Part shown: positions 35,172 to 46,711 of the stretch, one piece after another
How the letters are laid out: the number at the start of each line of letters is the position of its first letter
How positions within the stretch are numbered: the first letter of the stretch is position 1
Assembly: GCA_037447655.1 (NCBI GenBank)
Contig: JBBHKE010002304.1
Span: 1 to 64,000 of the forward strand
Length of the DNA: 64,000 nt
Direction: 5' to 3'
From: Zygnema cylindricum
Taxonomy: Eukaryota; Streptophyta; Zygnematophyceae; Zygnematales; Zygnemataceae
Made by a program: the position numbers and the translations under genes
Notes under the pieces: model-generated
Told to the model about the DNA's origin: nothing
Database searches by the model: none
The model's input: the letters and a program-made list of their open reading frames with translations, nothing else

Positions 35172-36177
35172 TGCAATTTTGTGTCCTCCATTGGACTACA
35201 AAATTTTGGAAGCCTCTAGGTAGTTTTTAACTAACCCACTTTCAGCCACAACCACTGCTGCCCAAGCTGAAAATTGACAATCTAACTGCACCCTTGTGCA
35301 GCTTGGACTCCCCTGAGTCCGTAGCAAAAAGAATCACTGAAAACGGCCAACAAGCCGATTAGTTATAAGGTGGCAAAAATGCCATTTTATACAAACTCTC
35401 AATGAGAGAGATGACTGCCTAAAAAAAGTTTTTAAGTCCTAAACCCCCTCTCACAACCCCTATCTACCACAGTAGAATCGAATTAAATCAGTGTACAATA
35501 CAAAAAGCACTACGGCCGATGTACTTTCTGTACGACCTGTGTACGACAAGGCCATTGAGTGGACGCGTGTCTACTTTTAACTCGTCTTTAAGTTAACCGG
35601 AATTCTCGTGACCGAATGTTATCTCTCCACGTGTCCTCAGGTCACGCCACGTCCGAAAATCGCGAAAGTGATCATTCTGGGATTTCGGCAGCGATATGTG
35701 TCGTCGGATCGTAAAGCGACATTTAATTTTAGCCGTCAAAACAAATGTCCGATTCATTTGTTTCGTGCGAGATCATGTTTTGCACTATATATTAGTTAGT
35801 TGTATGTTCTTTCATTCGTCATTGCGTTAATCGGACTAAGGATCATAATACAATTTAAATATTTATCACACCCTATGTATTCTAACGAACTCTTACGACA
35901 GACCAGTTAGAGCTGATGGCTACACCTCGCTCTGCCGGTCGGAGGTTCAAGTCCCGCTGGACTCAATCTTTTGTTGAGAGTGACTTATGTCAGTCCTTAG
36001 TCTTGCCTATGGAGCTGAGGCAGCCATGGCTCCACCACTCTCTCTCTCCTTCAGTGACTACAACAAGTTTAGGTGCTAGAGAGACGGGATGGAGGCAAGT
36101 TGTCTGCACATTTCTTCTCGATTTCCGCTAATTTATTTAGACCTAGAAAATACCCAAAAAATCTAGAAATTTCGACA
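35172..36177 (-). repeat. Element 1 LTR, complete copy (3' LTR in element sense)
   Basis: 1006 bp. In element orientation it begins TGTCGAAATTTCTAG and ends ...GAGGACACAAAATTGCA. It contains a GCCATGGC palindrome (about 36026-36034), an antisense tRNA-like module and a GTAC cluster (35521-35545: GTACTTTCTG, TACGACCTGTGTACGACAAG). It matches 40415-40868 and 46712-47146 in order. Confidence 0.92.
35895..35972 (+). other. LTR-embedded antisense tRNA-like Pol III-type module (element 1, left)
   Basis: On the plus strand, opposite to the element, ACGACAGACCAGTTAGAGC (D-arm/box-A-like) is followed by GATGGCTAC and a full box-B match GGTTCAAGTCC (35944-35954). A 3' GGACTCA and a TTTT terminator (35969-35972) come next. 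The cloverleaf is imperfect, so this is a tRNA-derived unit, not a translation tRNA. Transcription is inferred only. Confidence 0.6.
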
Positions 36178-36190
36178 CTCCCCTTATTTT

Positions 36191-39100
36191 CTAGTATAAC
36201 CTTAAATTCAGTTTTAGTCCACACCTTTTTCTGCAACATTTTAACTTGGGAGAAGGCATTGGTTTTGTCATCATATCAACCACCATTTCCTCATCAGATG
36301 TAGATACAAGATTCACAATCTTATTCTCAACTTTTTCTCTCACAAAACTCAATCTTATATCCATGTGCTTAGCCTTGAAATGATGTTTTGGATTAGCTGC
36401 AATTGCAATGGCAGCTTGATTATCACAAAGTACTTCATGCACTCCCTCTTTCATATACCCCAGTTTTAGCAACAAGGACTTGATACAACACATACCCAAG
36501 AATGCATCTTCTTATAGGTGCATCCCTATAACTGGCATCACTCCAAGTATTGATGACAGTGTGCTCCCCTCCCAAATGGAACCATAACTCTCTAGTTCCT
36601 AGAAGATATCTCATGACTCTTTTGGCTACCTCGTAATCTCTCTTCCTATGATCGTTAAGACTCGTACTGAGGACTCTTATTGCTGCTGCTACGTTCGGCC
36701 TTGTACAGTTCATAAAGTAGATGAGACTTACTACAACCTGTCAATAAGGAATAGACTTCATAAACTCTCTCTCCTCTGACTCATCTGATCATCTAAGATT
36801 ATCACTCCTCCTTCTACACTCCCATCAATTACTTTCTTCAAGTCAATGGGAGTGGTACAACTGTTTGCCTTTTCCATTGTGAATTCCTCAAGCATATTAC
36901 CTATTGCTTCTTTCTGAGTAAGTGTGATAATCATTTTCCCCCTATCTCTCTCCATTTGGATTCCTAAAAGATATCTTGCATCTCCTAAATCCTTCATGTT
37001 AAATTTGCTTCTAAGATCTTTCTTTAATTATTGATCTTTTCCAAAGACTTACTTAACACAAGCAGATCATCCACATAAATTGCAATAAAAATGACACCAT
37101 TGTCATCTTCAAACATATAGATAGAATGGTCAGAGCTGATCCGAATATATCCCAGACCTGTGAGAAACTCATCTAGTTTCTTATTCCATTGTCGGGGAGC
37201 ATGCTTTAGTCCATATAAGGACTTTATGAGCTTGCAGACGTTGCTCTCTTCTCCTTCCTCCACGAACCCCTCTGGTTGCCGCATGAAAATTTCTTCCTCT
37301 AACTCACCATTAAAAAAGACAGTATTAAGATCCATCTGGTGTATTTCCATTTATTCCGCTGGTGCCAGACTAAGTAGAATACTTACTGATGGGAACCGAA
37401 CAACTGGAGCAAAAGTCTCCTCATAGTCAATTTCCTCCTTTTGGGTGGTCTCGTTTGCTACCAATCGAGCCTTATATTTCTCAATGGTATTATCTGGGTT
37501 CAGTTTTAGTTTAAACACCTATTTACACCCAATTGATTTTTTGTTCGGAGCACTGTTTGCTAGTTCCCAAGTATTTGCTTCCACGATGGAGGCCATCTCA
37601 TCATTTATGGCTCTAATCCATTTGTCTTTCTCTGGACTGTTCACTGCCTCTTACTATGACTAAGGCTCATCTGGGTGAGATAGCTTAGTTTCCTTGTGAG
37701 CAACATGTTTTTCTTGTATCCTTTTGCTGCTCCTTCTCCCTCCCTCAAACTTCGAAACTGGGATGGTGGGAAGTCTTGGATTTCTCCTTGCTATTTCATC
37801 GACTCCTCTATACATGGAAGTCGGTTCTGATTTTCCCTCTTCTCTCTCCTCGAAGTCCATAGGAAAATCAGAGGTTTTCGGTGGATCTCTTGCCTCTTGG
37901 ATCTCCCTTGAATATGTAATCACTTTTTCCCTCATGTCCCTTTTGCGACAGACCGAGTTCTCCTCACTTTCGGACTCAAATCTGATTCCTATCTTCTTGG
38001 TATATTTGAAGGGGTCAAATTACTTTCATTCATCCATGATAACTAGGTGTTTGACCAGAATGATATCTTTTTTTGCTAAGTCATAGACTCCACATCACTT
38101 GACATCCTCATCATATCTTACAAAGTATCTTGGTTTTCCCTCATCATCTAGTTTCCAGTTTTTTCCTAACCGTGTCTAGTGTGTAAACTTGGCTATTGAA
38201 TACTTTAAGTTGAGAGACATCTGGTTTCCTTCCAGCCCATCTCTCACAAGGTGTCATTCGTTTTACGGCTGAGGTTAGGACTCTATTCTTAATGTAGTTG
38301 GCAGAGTTCATGGCTTCTGCCCAAAATCTCTTTCCTATTTTCTTATCGGCCAACATACTACATACATTATGTCTTAGTGTTCGGTTTAACCTTTCAGCTA
38401 CCCCATTTTGCTTCGAGTTATATGGTACAGTTTTTTTTTATGCTGAACTCCCTCATCTCTCAAGTATTCCTCAAATTGGTTAAAGGTATATTCTCCCCCA
38501 TTATCACTTCTTATTCTCTTAATGGGGGTTCCATGCAACTTCTCACTCCAAGCTTTATATTATTTGAAGTTAGTTGGTGTTTCAGACTTTGTTTTTAGGA
38601 AGTAGACTCTAGAGTATTTTGACCAATCATTAGTTATTGTCAACACAAACCTCTTCCCTCCGGCCGAAGGTACTTTTGCAGGTTCCCAGATATCAGTGTG
38701 GACCAAATTTAGTACTTTCTCACCCCTATATGTGGCGGCTTTGGGAAAAGAGAGTGTGTGAACCTTACTTTGAGCACTGCCACTACAATCATTCATCATT
38801 TTTTTATCCCCAAATTGAATACCTTCTACTACACCAAGCTTCTTTATTTCCCTCAGCCTATCAAAATGCACATGCCTCAACCGCTAATGCCAAATCATCA
38901 ACTTTGGAACACCAATATAGTAAGCATTCTTTTTGTCATTACTCAGGTTAAGCCTAAACATTCCTTGGCTACCCTTATCTGCCGTGAAGTAGACTTCATC
39001 TCCATACTTAGCTGTAAAGACTCCTTGTCTAGTAAAGGTATCAAACTCTTTGTCATCTAGCACAGACGTAAAGACAAGATTTTTACTCAGTTGAGGAATG

Positions 39101-40419
39101 TAGAGTACATCTGAGGAGGTGAGTATAGATGAATTACCCTCCACTAAGACTTTCAGATCTACTGACCCTACTAGATCTGTAGTAACCACTCTCCCATCCC
39201 CATACTCTATCTCTACAGTAGGGATCTTAGCTTAGTAAAGAGATGCTTATCACGACATATATGCATGGATGCACCTGAGTCGATGATCCATCGTTTCATG
39301 GAGGTTCCTGAATTGCTCCAAGAGCACACTTTTGTTTCTGAGGGAACTCGTTCTCCTCCAAACTCTCGTCAAAAAAGAGCTCCCTATCCTCCTCCTCAGA
39401 TGACTCGTCCTCGATCTCTCCTTTCACTTTTATGACCACAAGTGTCTTCTTCTTCCCTCCGGAAGAACCCCCTCCACGGTTCTTTAAAGCCTTAGCTCTG
39501 ACAGCTAGACACAATTTGCTATAAAGTGCCTCTGCTTTTTGCAAAATTGACGGAGACCCTTTAGGGGCCTCGGTCCTCCAAACCGATCTCTCTCTCTTTT
39601 GTATGGTTTTTTCGTATCCTTCTTCCATCATTTTTCTCCTATAGCTAGAGCTTAGATGCTATTTCCCCCTCTCATTATCTCAATTGTATTCTTCTGCACA
39701 AGTAGAATCCAAACCACTGTGTTCCACTTCTATAAATTGTCAGTCATTTCGTGTACTCAGTACACTATGTTTTCATACTCGACGGGTAACTTCATGATGA
39801 GAGTGTTGACTCTCATTTTCATTGTACCAGTCCACCCGGCACTCTCTATCTCCATATACAAAAAGAGAGATCATTACAATATTCTAACATCTTTCCCCCA
39901 TTGTAAATATAATTCTTTAACTTTTGTTTCGCCAACTAGAGCTCCTGAATAGTACTAGCTCTATAGATTTCCACCAAACTCACCCACAACTTCTCGGCCT
40001 TCTGAATATGAAGATGAAGGGTTGCCAAAGCCTTATTTAGGTGTTTTAGGATTAAGTTTTTTGCAGCCATGTTGATGTCTTCCCACGTTTGGGTGTCGTT
40101 TTACGCGGTCTTCACAGCCGTCGCTCCAGGTGTCGTGGTAATAGCAGCAATAGGAGTAAGAGACGTCTCCTTCTCTTTCCCCTTTTCAAACACACTGCCG
40201 TCCCCATCATGTACCTCCTATGCCGCAGCAGATGGTGCTGCGATAAAACCTTATTCCACCAAACCCTAGTGGAATTCCCTGAGGTGGACGTTTCATTTGT
40301 CCACTAACAATACCCCTGTATCGTTTTTCGCACATAGCCCCCATCATCATAGCTTCCCAATACATGAACTTAGATCCATTTAAGGTGAGTACCCTAGAGG
40401 GTGGGCTTATAACCTGCAT
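36191..40419 (-). pseudogene. Element 1 gag-pol, broken
   Basis: Read on the minus strand from the primer site leftward. The gag start reads QVISPPSRV, its upstream ATG changed to ACG. The nucleocapsid region has lost its zinc-knuckle cysteines (about 39560), followed by an acidic stretch. Protease and GAG-pre-integrase fragments lie near 39189-38884. The integrase core keeps HTDIW and TNDWSKY (38880-38560). An RT fragment has YVDD (37350-37024). RT end and RNase H fragments (36997-36191) include DNQAAIAIAANPKHHFKAKH. Many stops and frameshifts separate these, so the copy cannot encode a working polyprotein. Confidence 0.9.
40400..40414 (-). promoter_or_regulatory. Element 1 primer-binding site (internal tRNA-iMet)
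   Basis: In element sense GGTTATAAGCCCACC directly follows the 5' LTR. It is two mismatches from the GGTTATGGGCCCACC of elements 2 and 3, which complements the plant initiator tRNA-Met anticodon arm. Confidence 0.75.
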
Positions 40420-40868
40420 TTCGGTGTCCTCCGTTAGACTACATAATTCTGGAAGCCCGTCGGTAGTTTTTAACTAACCCAGTTTCAGCCACAACCACTG
40501 CTGCCCAAGTAGAAAAATTATAAATTTGACTCCTTCCTGGTGTAGCATGGACTCCCCTGAGTCCGTAGCAAAAATAATCACTGAAAACGGCCTACCAACC
40601 GATTAGTTATGGGGTGGCAAAAATGCCAATTTATACAAACTCTAAATAAAAGAGATGACTGCCTAAAAAAAAAATTCTAAGTCCTAAACCCCCTCTCATA
40701 ACCCATATCTACCACAGTTCGATCGAAATAAATCAGTGTATAGTATAGAAAAGTATTACGGCCGATGTACTTTCTGTACGACATGTGTACGACAAGGCCA
40801 TTGAGTGGACGCGTGTCTACTTTTAACTCGTCCTAAGGTTCTTCAGAATTCTCGCGACCGAATGTTAT
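40415..40868 (-). repeat. Element 1 right LTR, inner part
   Basis: 454 bp colinear with 35172-35622 of the left LTR, beginning TGCATTTCGGTGTCC. It stops at GTTAT, where element 2 begins; the other LTR half resumes after element 2. Confidence 0.9.
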
Positions 40869-41936
40869 TGTAGAAATTAATGGTCCTTTTAAAGTATTTT
40901 CTAGGTCTAAATTGAAATATAGAAAGAAGCCGAGGTAGTCTACCTCTAACTTCTCTCTCCAACTCTAAAACTTGTCGCAGTCACTGAGAAATTGGAGAGG
41001 AAGCTAGAGCCATGGCTACCTAGGCTATCCAGAGGTTTACGGGATATAAATATTAGTTTGTTTACCATTAGGGGTTTATTTACTAAAAGAATATGTGATG
41101 CCTCCAGGATTTGATCCTGGTACCTGCCGGACTGTAAGCTACCGGTAGCCGATAGCCCTATCTGTTAAGTCTAGACCTAGTGTTACGTACTATACGGTTT
41201 GATATTTAGTTAAAGATTAACACGTAGGATTATTCATTCAACTACAACTGTTTACGGGAGATATAGATCCATTAATGTAAAAGTACGGATTACAGTACGG
41301 ATAAGAAACGAATATCGCGCATTTATTTCTTTAGCGAAACGAATACCGCGTATGTATTTATTACGGATACGATTAAATGTGAATTTAATCGGACGACTGG
41401 AATTAAACGCCGAGATCACGGAAGAGGATTTCGGCGGTTTTTGGTCATCGCCACATCGGATGACACATGGCGGAATGACATTGGATCGCGGCATCTCCGA
41501 GGATTAAGGGAGCGAATCCGGATATACCACGTGTCGACATTTAGGCCATGTCGTACAGTGTTCGTACAGAAAGTACACCGACAACTGTACTTTTGTGTAC
41601 GGAAGTGTAATTTGATCGGCTCCGTACATCAGTAGATAGAGTGTGTGGGAGAGATATGACTTAGAAGAATTAGGAGATAAAACCCTCTCTCCCAGAGAGT
41701 TTCTTTACAAAATGTCAACTTTGACCCTCCATAACTTACTGCTCAAGGGAGCAAATTCAGAGATTCTTTTTGCTATCGACTCAAGGGAGTCTTGCCTTCA
41801 CAGGGGTGAAGTTGGTCAGAGTTTTTGTTTGCCAGGGTGGCAGTTGTTCTTGCTGAAACACAAAGGGGTCAGGGTTATCCTAGAGGCTTCTTGGAAGTTG
41901 TCCACTCTGAGGACTTATGGAGGTCTCAGAGTTTCA
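40869..41936 (+). repeat. Element 2 5' LTR
   Basis: 1068 bp, TGTAGAAATT...GAGTTTCA. It contains GCCATGGC near 41012, an antisense tRNA-like module (41085-41170) and a GTAC cluster (41551-41602: TCGTACAGTG, TTCGTACAGAAAGTACACCG). The gag start codon at 41917 lies inside it. The first 370 bp differ from the 3' LTR at roughly 15 positions by eye (about 4%). Confidence 0.9.
41085..41170 (-). other. LTR-embedded antisense tRNA-like Pol III-type module (element 2, 5' LTR)
   Basis: On the minus strand: GACTTAACAGATAGGGC, then ATCGGCTACCGG, then a perfect T-arm CCAGG-ATCAAAT-CCTGG containing the box-B match GGATCAAATCC (41107-41117). The 3' end GGCATCA is followed about 10 nt later by TTTT (41085-41088). 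It lies about 216-300 bp from the LTR start, as in element 1. Confidence 0.6.
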
Positions 41937-43041
41937 GGTTATGGGCCCACCCTCTAGGGTACCAATCTTTAATGGAACAGGCTTCATATACTGGGAAAGT
42001 ATGATGATAGGAGCTCTATGCGAAAAAAGGTTTTGGGGGATAAGAAGTGGACGATTCGGGCGTCCATCAAGTCTTGGAATTGATCCAGGGTTTGAAGGAA
42101 GCAGATTCACAAAGAAAGCATGTCCATCTTCAACGAGGGAGACAAAGGAAGGAGAGGTGGTGGACAAAAGAGAGGAGAAGGAGACAACCACACCAATAGC
42201 AACTGGTTCAGCATTCATGTCACCTATTCTGAGGAACGAGGAGAATGATACTACAACCTGGGATTTCAACAATATGGCGGCAAAACACTTCATCCTAAGC
42301 CATCTTACTCAAAGACTTGCATGTCCTCATTTGCAGGTAGAAAGGGCATCCGATCTGTGGATGGCTCTCATAGTGATGTACCGAAGTGGTACGATTCAAC
42401 AACAACAATTGGCTGATCAGAAAGTTAAGGAATATGTATACAAAGGGGGGAAAATGTTGGATTTTTGGAATGAGCTTGCAACACTCTTCATGGAGCTAGA
42501 GAGTGCGGGAAAAGATTTTAGTGAAAAAGAAAAGGTTTATTGTTTACTGATGAAGTTACCTGATGAGTTCCAAAACATAGGTAACCGTGTGCAGGACTTG
42601 CCGGACTCAAGGTGGATATGGAACTCAGTGGTAGGGATGATTCTCGTTCGGGAGAATACGATTGAGATCCGAAGGGGAGGAAAGAGTGGCCAAGCCTTGG
42701 CAACTTCGACCAATTGGAGGAACAAGGATTCTCGAAACATGGTCGGAAACTATGGGGGAAGGGAGCAAAAAAATCAGGCCGACGAGTTCGGACCAAGGGC
42801 TCCCAAAGGTTTATGTCATTTTTGTAAGAATCCGGGGCACTATATGGCAGAGTGCACTAAGCTAACCAAGCTTCGGTTAAAGGAGGGGCAGACCGGTGGT
42901 ACCCCGGGAGGAAAGAAAAAGGCCCTTGAGACACATGTACATGAGGCGGAATCCGAGGACGAGGACGATGAGCTCCTTTTGGATGAGGAGTTGGAGGCGA
43001 AAAACAAAGTCGAATTTCCACGAAGGCAGAAATGTGCTTAG
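41917..43041 (+). CDS. gag: Element 2 Gag (copia), starts inside the LTR
   Basis: 374 codons. The ATG at 41917 lies 20 nt before the end of the 5' LTR and the frame runs through the primer-binding site, encoding QVMGPP there. The core resembles copia Gag (UBN2-type: DLWMALIVMYRSG, LMKLPDEFQNI). The zinc knuckle CHFCKNPGHYMAEC (about residues 305-318) is intact. A Glu/Asp-rich tail follows. The frame ends at TAG (43039-43041) exactly between Gag and protease, without a frame change. Element 3 has no stop there, so this is either a mutation or a read-through stop. Confidence 0.88.
   Translation: MEVSEFQVMGPPSRVPIFNGTGFIYWESMMIGALCEKRFWGIRSGRFGRPSSLGIDPGFEGSRFTKKACPSSTRETKEGEVVDKREEKETTTPIATGSAFMSPILRNEENDTTTWDFNNMAAKHFILSHLTQRLACPHLQVERASDLWMALIVMYRSGTIQQQQLADQKVKEYVYKGGKMLDFWNELATLFMELESAGKDFSEKEKVYCLLMKLPDEFQNIGNRVQDLPDSRWIWNSVVGMILVRENTIEIRRGGKSGQALATSTNWRNKDSRNMVGNYGGREQKNQADEFGPRAPKGLCHFCKNPGHYMAECTKLTKLRLKEGQTGGTPGGKKKALETHVHEAESEDEDDELLLDEELEAKNKVEFPRRQKCA
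41937..41951 (+). promoter_or_regulatory. Element 2 primer-binding site (internal tRNA-iMet)
   Basis: GGTTATGGGCCCACC immediately follows the LTR and is the exact complement of the anticodon stem-loop of plant initiator tRNA-Met (GGTGGGCCCATAACC). This implies priming by a cleaved tRNA half, as known for Drosophila copia and Ty5. It is also coding sequence of gag. Confidence 0.85.
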
Positions 43042-43047
43042 GGTGGA

Positions 43048-46000
43048 TTGAAAGGTGAAGCAGACTGGATTATAGATTCAGGTGCCTCCATGCACATGTG
43101 TAAGGATAGGCACCTGTTCACTAATATAAGAAATATTCCAACTCCAACCGTAGAGATAGAGTACGGGGATGGAAGGATAGTCACCACTACTCTTGTAGGA
43201 TCGGTAGATTTGAAAGTGTTAGTAGAAGGAAAGACATCCATAGTAACATTCTCGGATGTATTGTTTATTCCGAAGCTGAACAAAAACCTCATCTCTACAT
43301 CCGTATTAGATGATAAGGGTTTTTTTACTAGCACTAGGGAAGGAGTCTTTACTGCTAGTTTTGAGGAGGATGTCTATTTCATTGCTGAGAAAGGTAGCCA
43401 TGGGATGTTTAGGCTGATTTTAAGTAATGAAACGAAGAAACTTTATAATGCTGGTGTTCATGATATTATGATGTGGCATAAGAGGCTTGGGCATGTGAAT
43501 CTAGACAAGTTAAGAGAGATGAAAAAGATGGGAGTGGTGGAAGGGATTAAGTTCAGTGAGAGTGATAATATAAGTGATTGTAGTGGATGTGCTCAAGGTA
43601 AAACACACAGATTACCCTTTCCTAAAACAGCCACCTATAAGGGAGAAAAAATTCTAGATCTAGTACACACACATATTTGGGGACCAACTAAAGTGCCCTC
43701 ACCGGGGGGGAAGAGATTTATGATGACTATCACTGATGATTGGTCTCGGTATTCCCTGGTGTATTTTTTGAAAAACAAATCCGAAGCTTAGGATTGTTTT
43801 AGACAATATAAAGCATGGAGCGAAAAACTCCATGAAACTCCAATCAAGAGAATAAGAAGTGACAATGGTGGAGAGTATACTTCTAACCAGTTTGAGGATT
43901 TTTCGGAGGGAAGACGGGGTTGAACACCAAAAGACAGTTCCACAAAACCCGGAACAGAATGGGGTAGCTAAAAGGTTAAATAGAACACTAAGTGATAGTG
44001 CTAGAAGTATGTTGTCAGATAAGAAGATAGGAAAAAGGTTTTTGGTAGAATCAGTGAACTGTGCCAATTACCTCAAAAATAGAGTTCTTACTTCAGCTAT
44101 AAAAGATCAAACACCTTATGAGAGAGGGACAGGCCGGAAACCAGACATATCTTAGTTAAAGGTTTTCGCCATTTAAGTATTAAATCTAGATACAGATCGG
44201 TCTAATTGGAAGCTATAGCCTAAAGGAAAACCGGGATGCCTATTAGGATATGATGAGGATGTTAAAAGATATATAGTTTATGATCTAAAAAGGGAAGATA
44301 TAATCTTAGTAAAACATCTAGTAGTTATGGATTAAGGAAAGTCTGTGGATCCCTTCAAATATACAAAGTCAGTAAAAATCAGATTTGAGTCAGAAAATTC
44401 CGATGACTTTGAGCTTCTTAACTATCGAAGTTTTAGAGAAGATAACATTCTTGCAGGTACAAATCAGACCAAAAAGGACTCGGCTGTGGAAACTCCAGTG
44501 ACAACTCTACCCGAAGCGGAAACGTGGTGGAAATTGATTCGGAATCAAGGGATTGGGGAGAAGTCGAGATTGTCCAAAAGAATCCACGAGAAACCATCTA
44601 TTCCGGCCTCAGATTTTAACGGGGGAGGAGAAGTAGCAAAAGATTGCAAGAAAAACAGGTTAATAACAAGGTAACAAAACTATCTCATCAAGATGAACCT
44701 CAGACTTATTGAGAGGCGATGACTTGTCCAGAAAGAAACCGGTGGAAGACAGCCATCAATGAGGAGATGGCCTCAATTATGGCAGCTGATACTTGGGAGC
44801 TGGTGGATTGTCCACCTAACCGAAAACCAATCGGTCGTAAGTGGGTTTTCAAATTAAAACTGAACCCAGATAATAGAATTGAGCGCTACATGGCTAGATT
44901 GGTGGCAAAGGGATTTACACAAAAGGAGGGAATTGACTACGAGGGAACCTTTGCCCCGGTCGTCAGATTTCCCTCCGTCCGCATACTTCTCAGTCTGGCA
45001 GCAACGGAATGCATGGAAGTGCACCAGATAGACATGAAGACAACCTTTTTGCATGGAGAATTGGAAGAGGAGATCTTTATGTGACAACCCGAAGGCTTTT
45101 TGGAGGAAGGAGAAGAGAATAAGGTATGTCGGCTGATTAAATCTCTTTATGGTTTAAAACAGGCGCCTCGACAGTGGAATAAGAAGCTTGATGAGTTTCT
45201 TACTGGTCTAGGATATATCCGGATCAGCTCAGATCACTCAATCTATGTTTTCGAAGATGAGGAAAGTTTTATATTTATTGCAATTTATGTTGATAATTTG
45301 TTTGTTTTAAGTAAATCAATGAAAAAAATTAATAAACTGAAAACCGATCTTAAGGGGAGATTTGAAATGAAGGATATGGGGGAAGCAAAATATATTTTGG
45401 GAATTCAAGTAGAAAGAGACCGAGAAAGAAAAATTATAAGATTGACTCAAAAGGAAGCAATAATGAACATGCTTGAAAAATTTCAGATGGATAAAGCTAA
45501 TAGTTATACAACTCCAATGCAGTTAAAGAAGGGACGTAAAGAAAGTGAGGAAGAAGGAGTCATAGTCTTAGACGAGGAATCATCTCCTGAAGAACAGAAG
45601 TTCACGTAGACTATTCCTTACACGCAAGTCGTGGGAAGTCTAATCTATTTTATAAATTGTACCCGGCCAGATTAGTCGTGGGAAGTCTAATCTATTTTAT
45701 AAATTGTACCCGGCCAGATTTAGCTGCTGCTGTAGGAGTGCTGAATAGAAGTCTAAATGCTCCCACTAAGAGGGATTGGGAGGCAGCTAAGAGAGTCCTT
45801 AGATATTTGATAGGAACTACGGATATATGGGTGCATTTGGGTGGGGAGAATACTGACATCACTACTTGGAGTGATGCCAGTTAGGGTGATGCTCCGATAA
45901 GGAGATGCACTTTTGGATATGTATTATATGTGGGTGATGGGGCTTGCTGTTGGAGTAGCAAACACCAAAAAGTTATTGCTCAGTCCACCAAGAAGGCTGA

Positions 46001-46328
46001 GTATATAGCCTCTTGCTCTGCTGTAAAAGAATTGATGTGGGACAACTCTTTGTTTGGTGAGCTTGGTCACCTTAAGAGTGGTGTGCAAAATTTTTTTTGT
46101 GATAATCAGGTAGCAATCGCTATTTCTACGAATCCAAAACATCATTTTAAAGCCAAACACATGGACATTAGGCTCAGCTTTGTTAGAGAGAAAGTAGAAA
46201 ACAAAATAATCAGTTTAGAGTACCGACTAGATAATGAGATGGTAGCAGATATGATGACCAAACCTGTGCCTTCCCCTAAGTTAATTTTCTGCAGGGAGGA
46301 GTGTGGTCTGAAATTAAAGATTGACTAG
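43048..46328 (+). pseudogene. pol: Element 2 pol (protease, integrase, RT, RNase H), broken
   Basis: 43048-43791 encodes protease (DSGAS) and the GAG-pre-integrase zinc finger (HKRLGH, CSGC). The integrase start reads HTHIWGP where the catalytic Asp is expected (HTD in elements 1 and 3). A TAG ends this frame; integrase continues in shifted frames to about 44155. RT is at 44719-45084 and 45100-45609, separated by a TGA, with the active-site motif YVDN instead of YVDD. A 47-bp tandem duplication near 45628 shifts the frame. RNase H (45930-46328) is open, with DNQVAIAIS and PKHHFKAKH. Inactive. Confidence 0.9.
45628..45721. repeat. 47-bp tandem duplication inside element 2 pol
   Basis: GTCGTGGGAAGTCTAATC...GGCCAGATT occurs twice in a row (starts 45628 and 45675). 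47 is not a multiple of three, so it disrupts the reading frame just before RNase H. Confidence 0.9.
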
Positions 46329-46341
46329 AAAATAAGGGGAG

Positions 46342-46711
46342 TGTAGAAATTAATGGTCCTTTTAAAATATTTTCTAGGTCTAAATAGAAATATAGAAAGA
46401 AGCCGAGGCAGTCTACCTCTAACTTCTCTCTCCAACTCTGAAACTTGTCGCAGTCACTGAGAAATTGGAGAGGGAGCTAGAGCCATGGCTACCTAGGCTA
46501 TCCAGAGGTTTACGGGATATAAATATTAGTTTGTTTACCATTATGGGTTTATTTACTAAAAGAATATGTGATGCCTCTAGGATTTGATCCTGGTACCTGC
46601 CGGACTGTAAGCTGCCGATAGCCGGTAGCCCTATCCGTTAAGTCTAGACCTAGTATTACGTACTATAGGGTTTGATATTTAGTTAAACATTAACACGTAG
46701 GATTATTCATT
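46342..46711 (+). repeat. Element 2 3' LTR, truncated
   Basis: Starts TGTAGAAATT after the purine run AATAAGGGGAG and matches 40869-41241, then passes directly into element 1 LTR sequence (CAAATGTCCGATT). It carries its own antisense tRNA-like module: box B complement at 46580-46590 and an AAAA (T4 on the minus strand) at 46558-46561. Confidence 0.88.
46558..46640 (-). other. LTR-embedded antisense tRNA-like module (element 2, 3' LTR)
   Basis: Same module as 41085-41170 with a few substitutions. One T-arm base changed (CCTAG instead of CCTGG), which weakens the stem, while box B GGATCAAATCC and the T4 run are kept. Confidence 0.55.

Larger units (their letters stand above)
40869..46711 (+). 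mobile_element. Copia element 2 (plus strand), nested in element 1
   Basis: Inserted in the right LTR of element 1 after GTTAT (40864-40868). The 5' LTR is 40869-41936, primer site 41937-41951, coding 41917-46328, polypurine tract about 46331-46341 and 3' LTR 46342-46711 (truncated). The second target duplication is absent. Compared with the left LTR of element 1, about 119 bp of target and about 700 bp of the 3' LTR are missing at the junction. A single deletion with CAA microhomology explains this. Confidence 0.92.
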
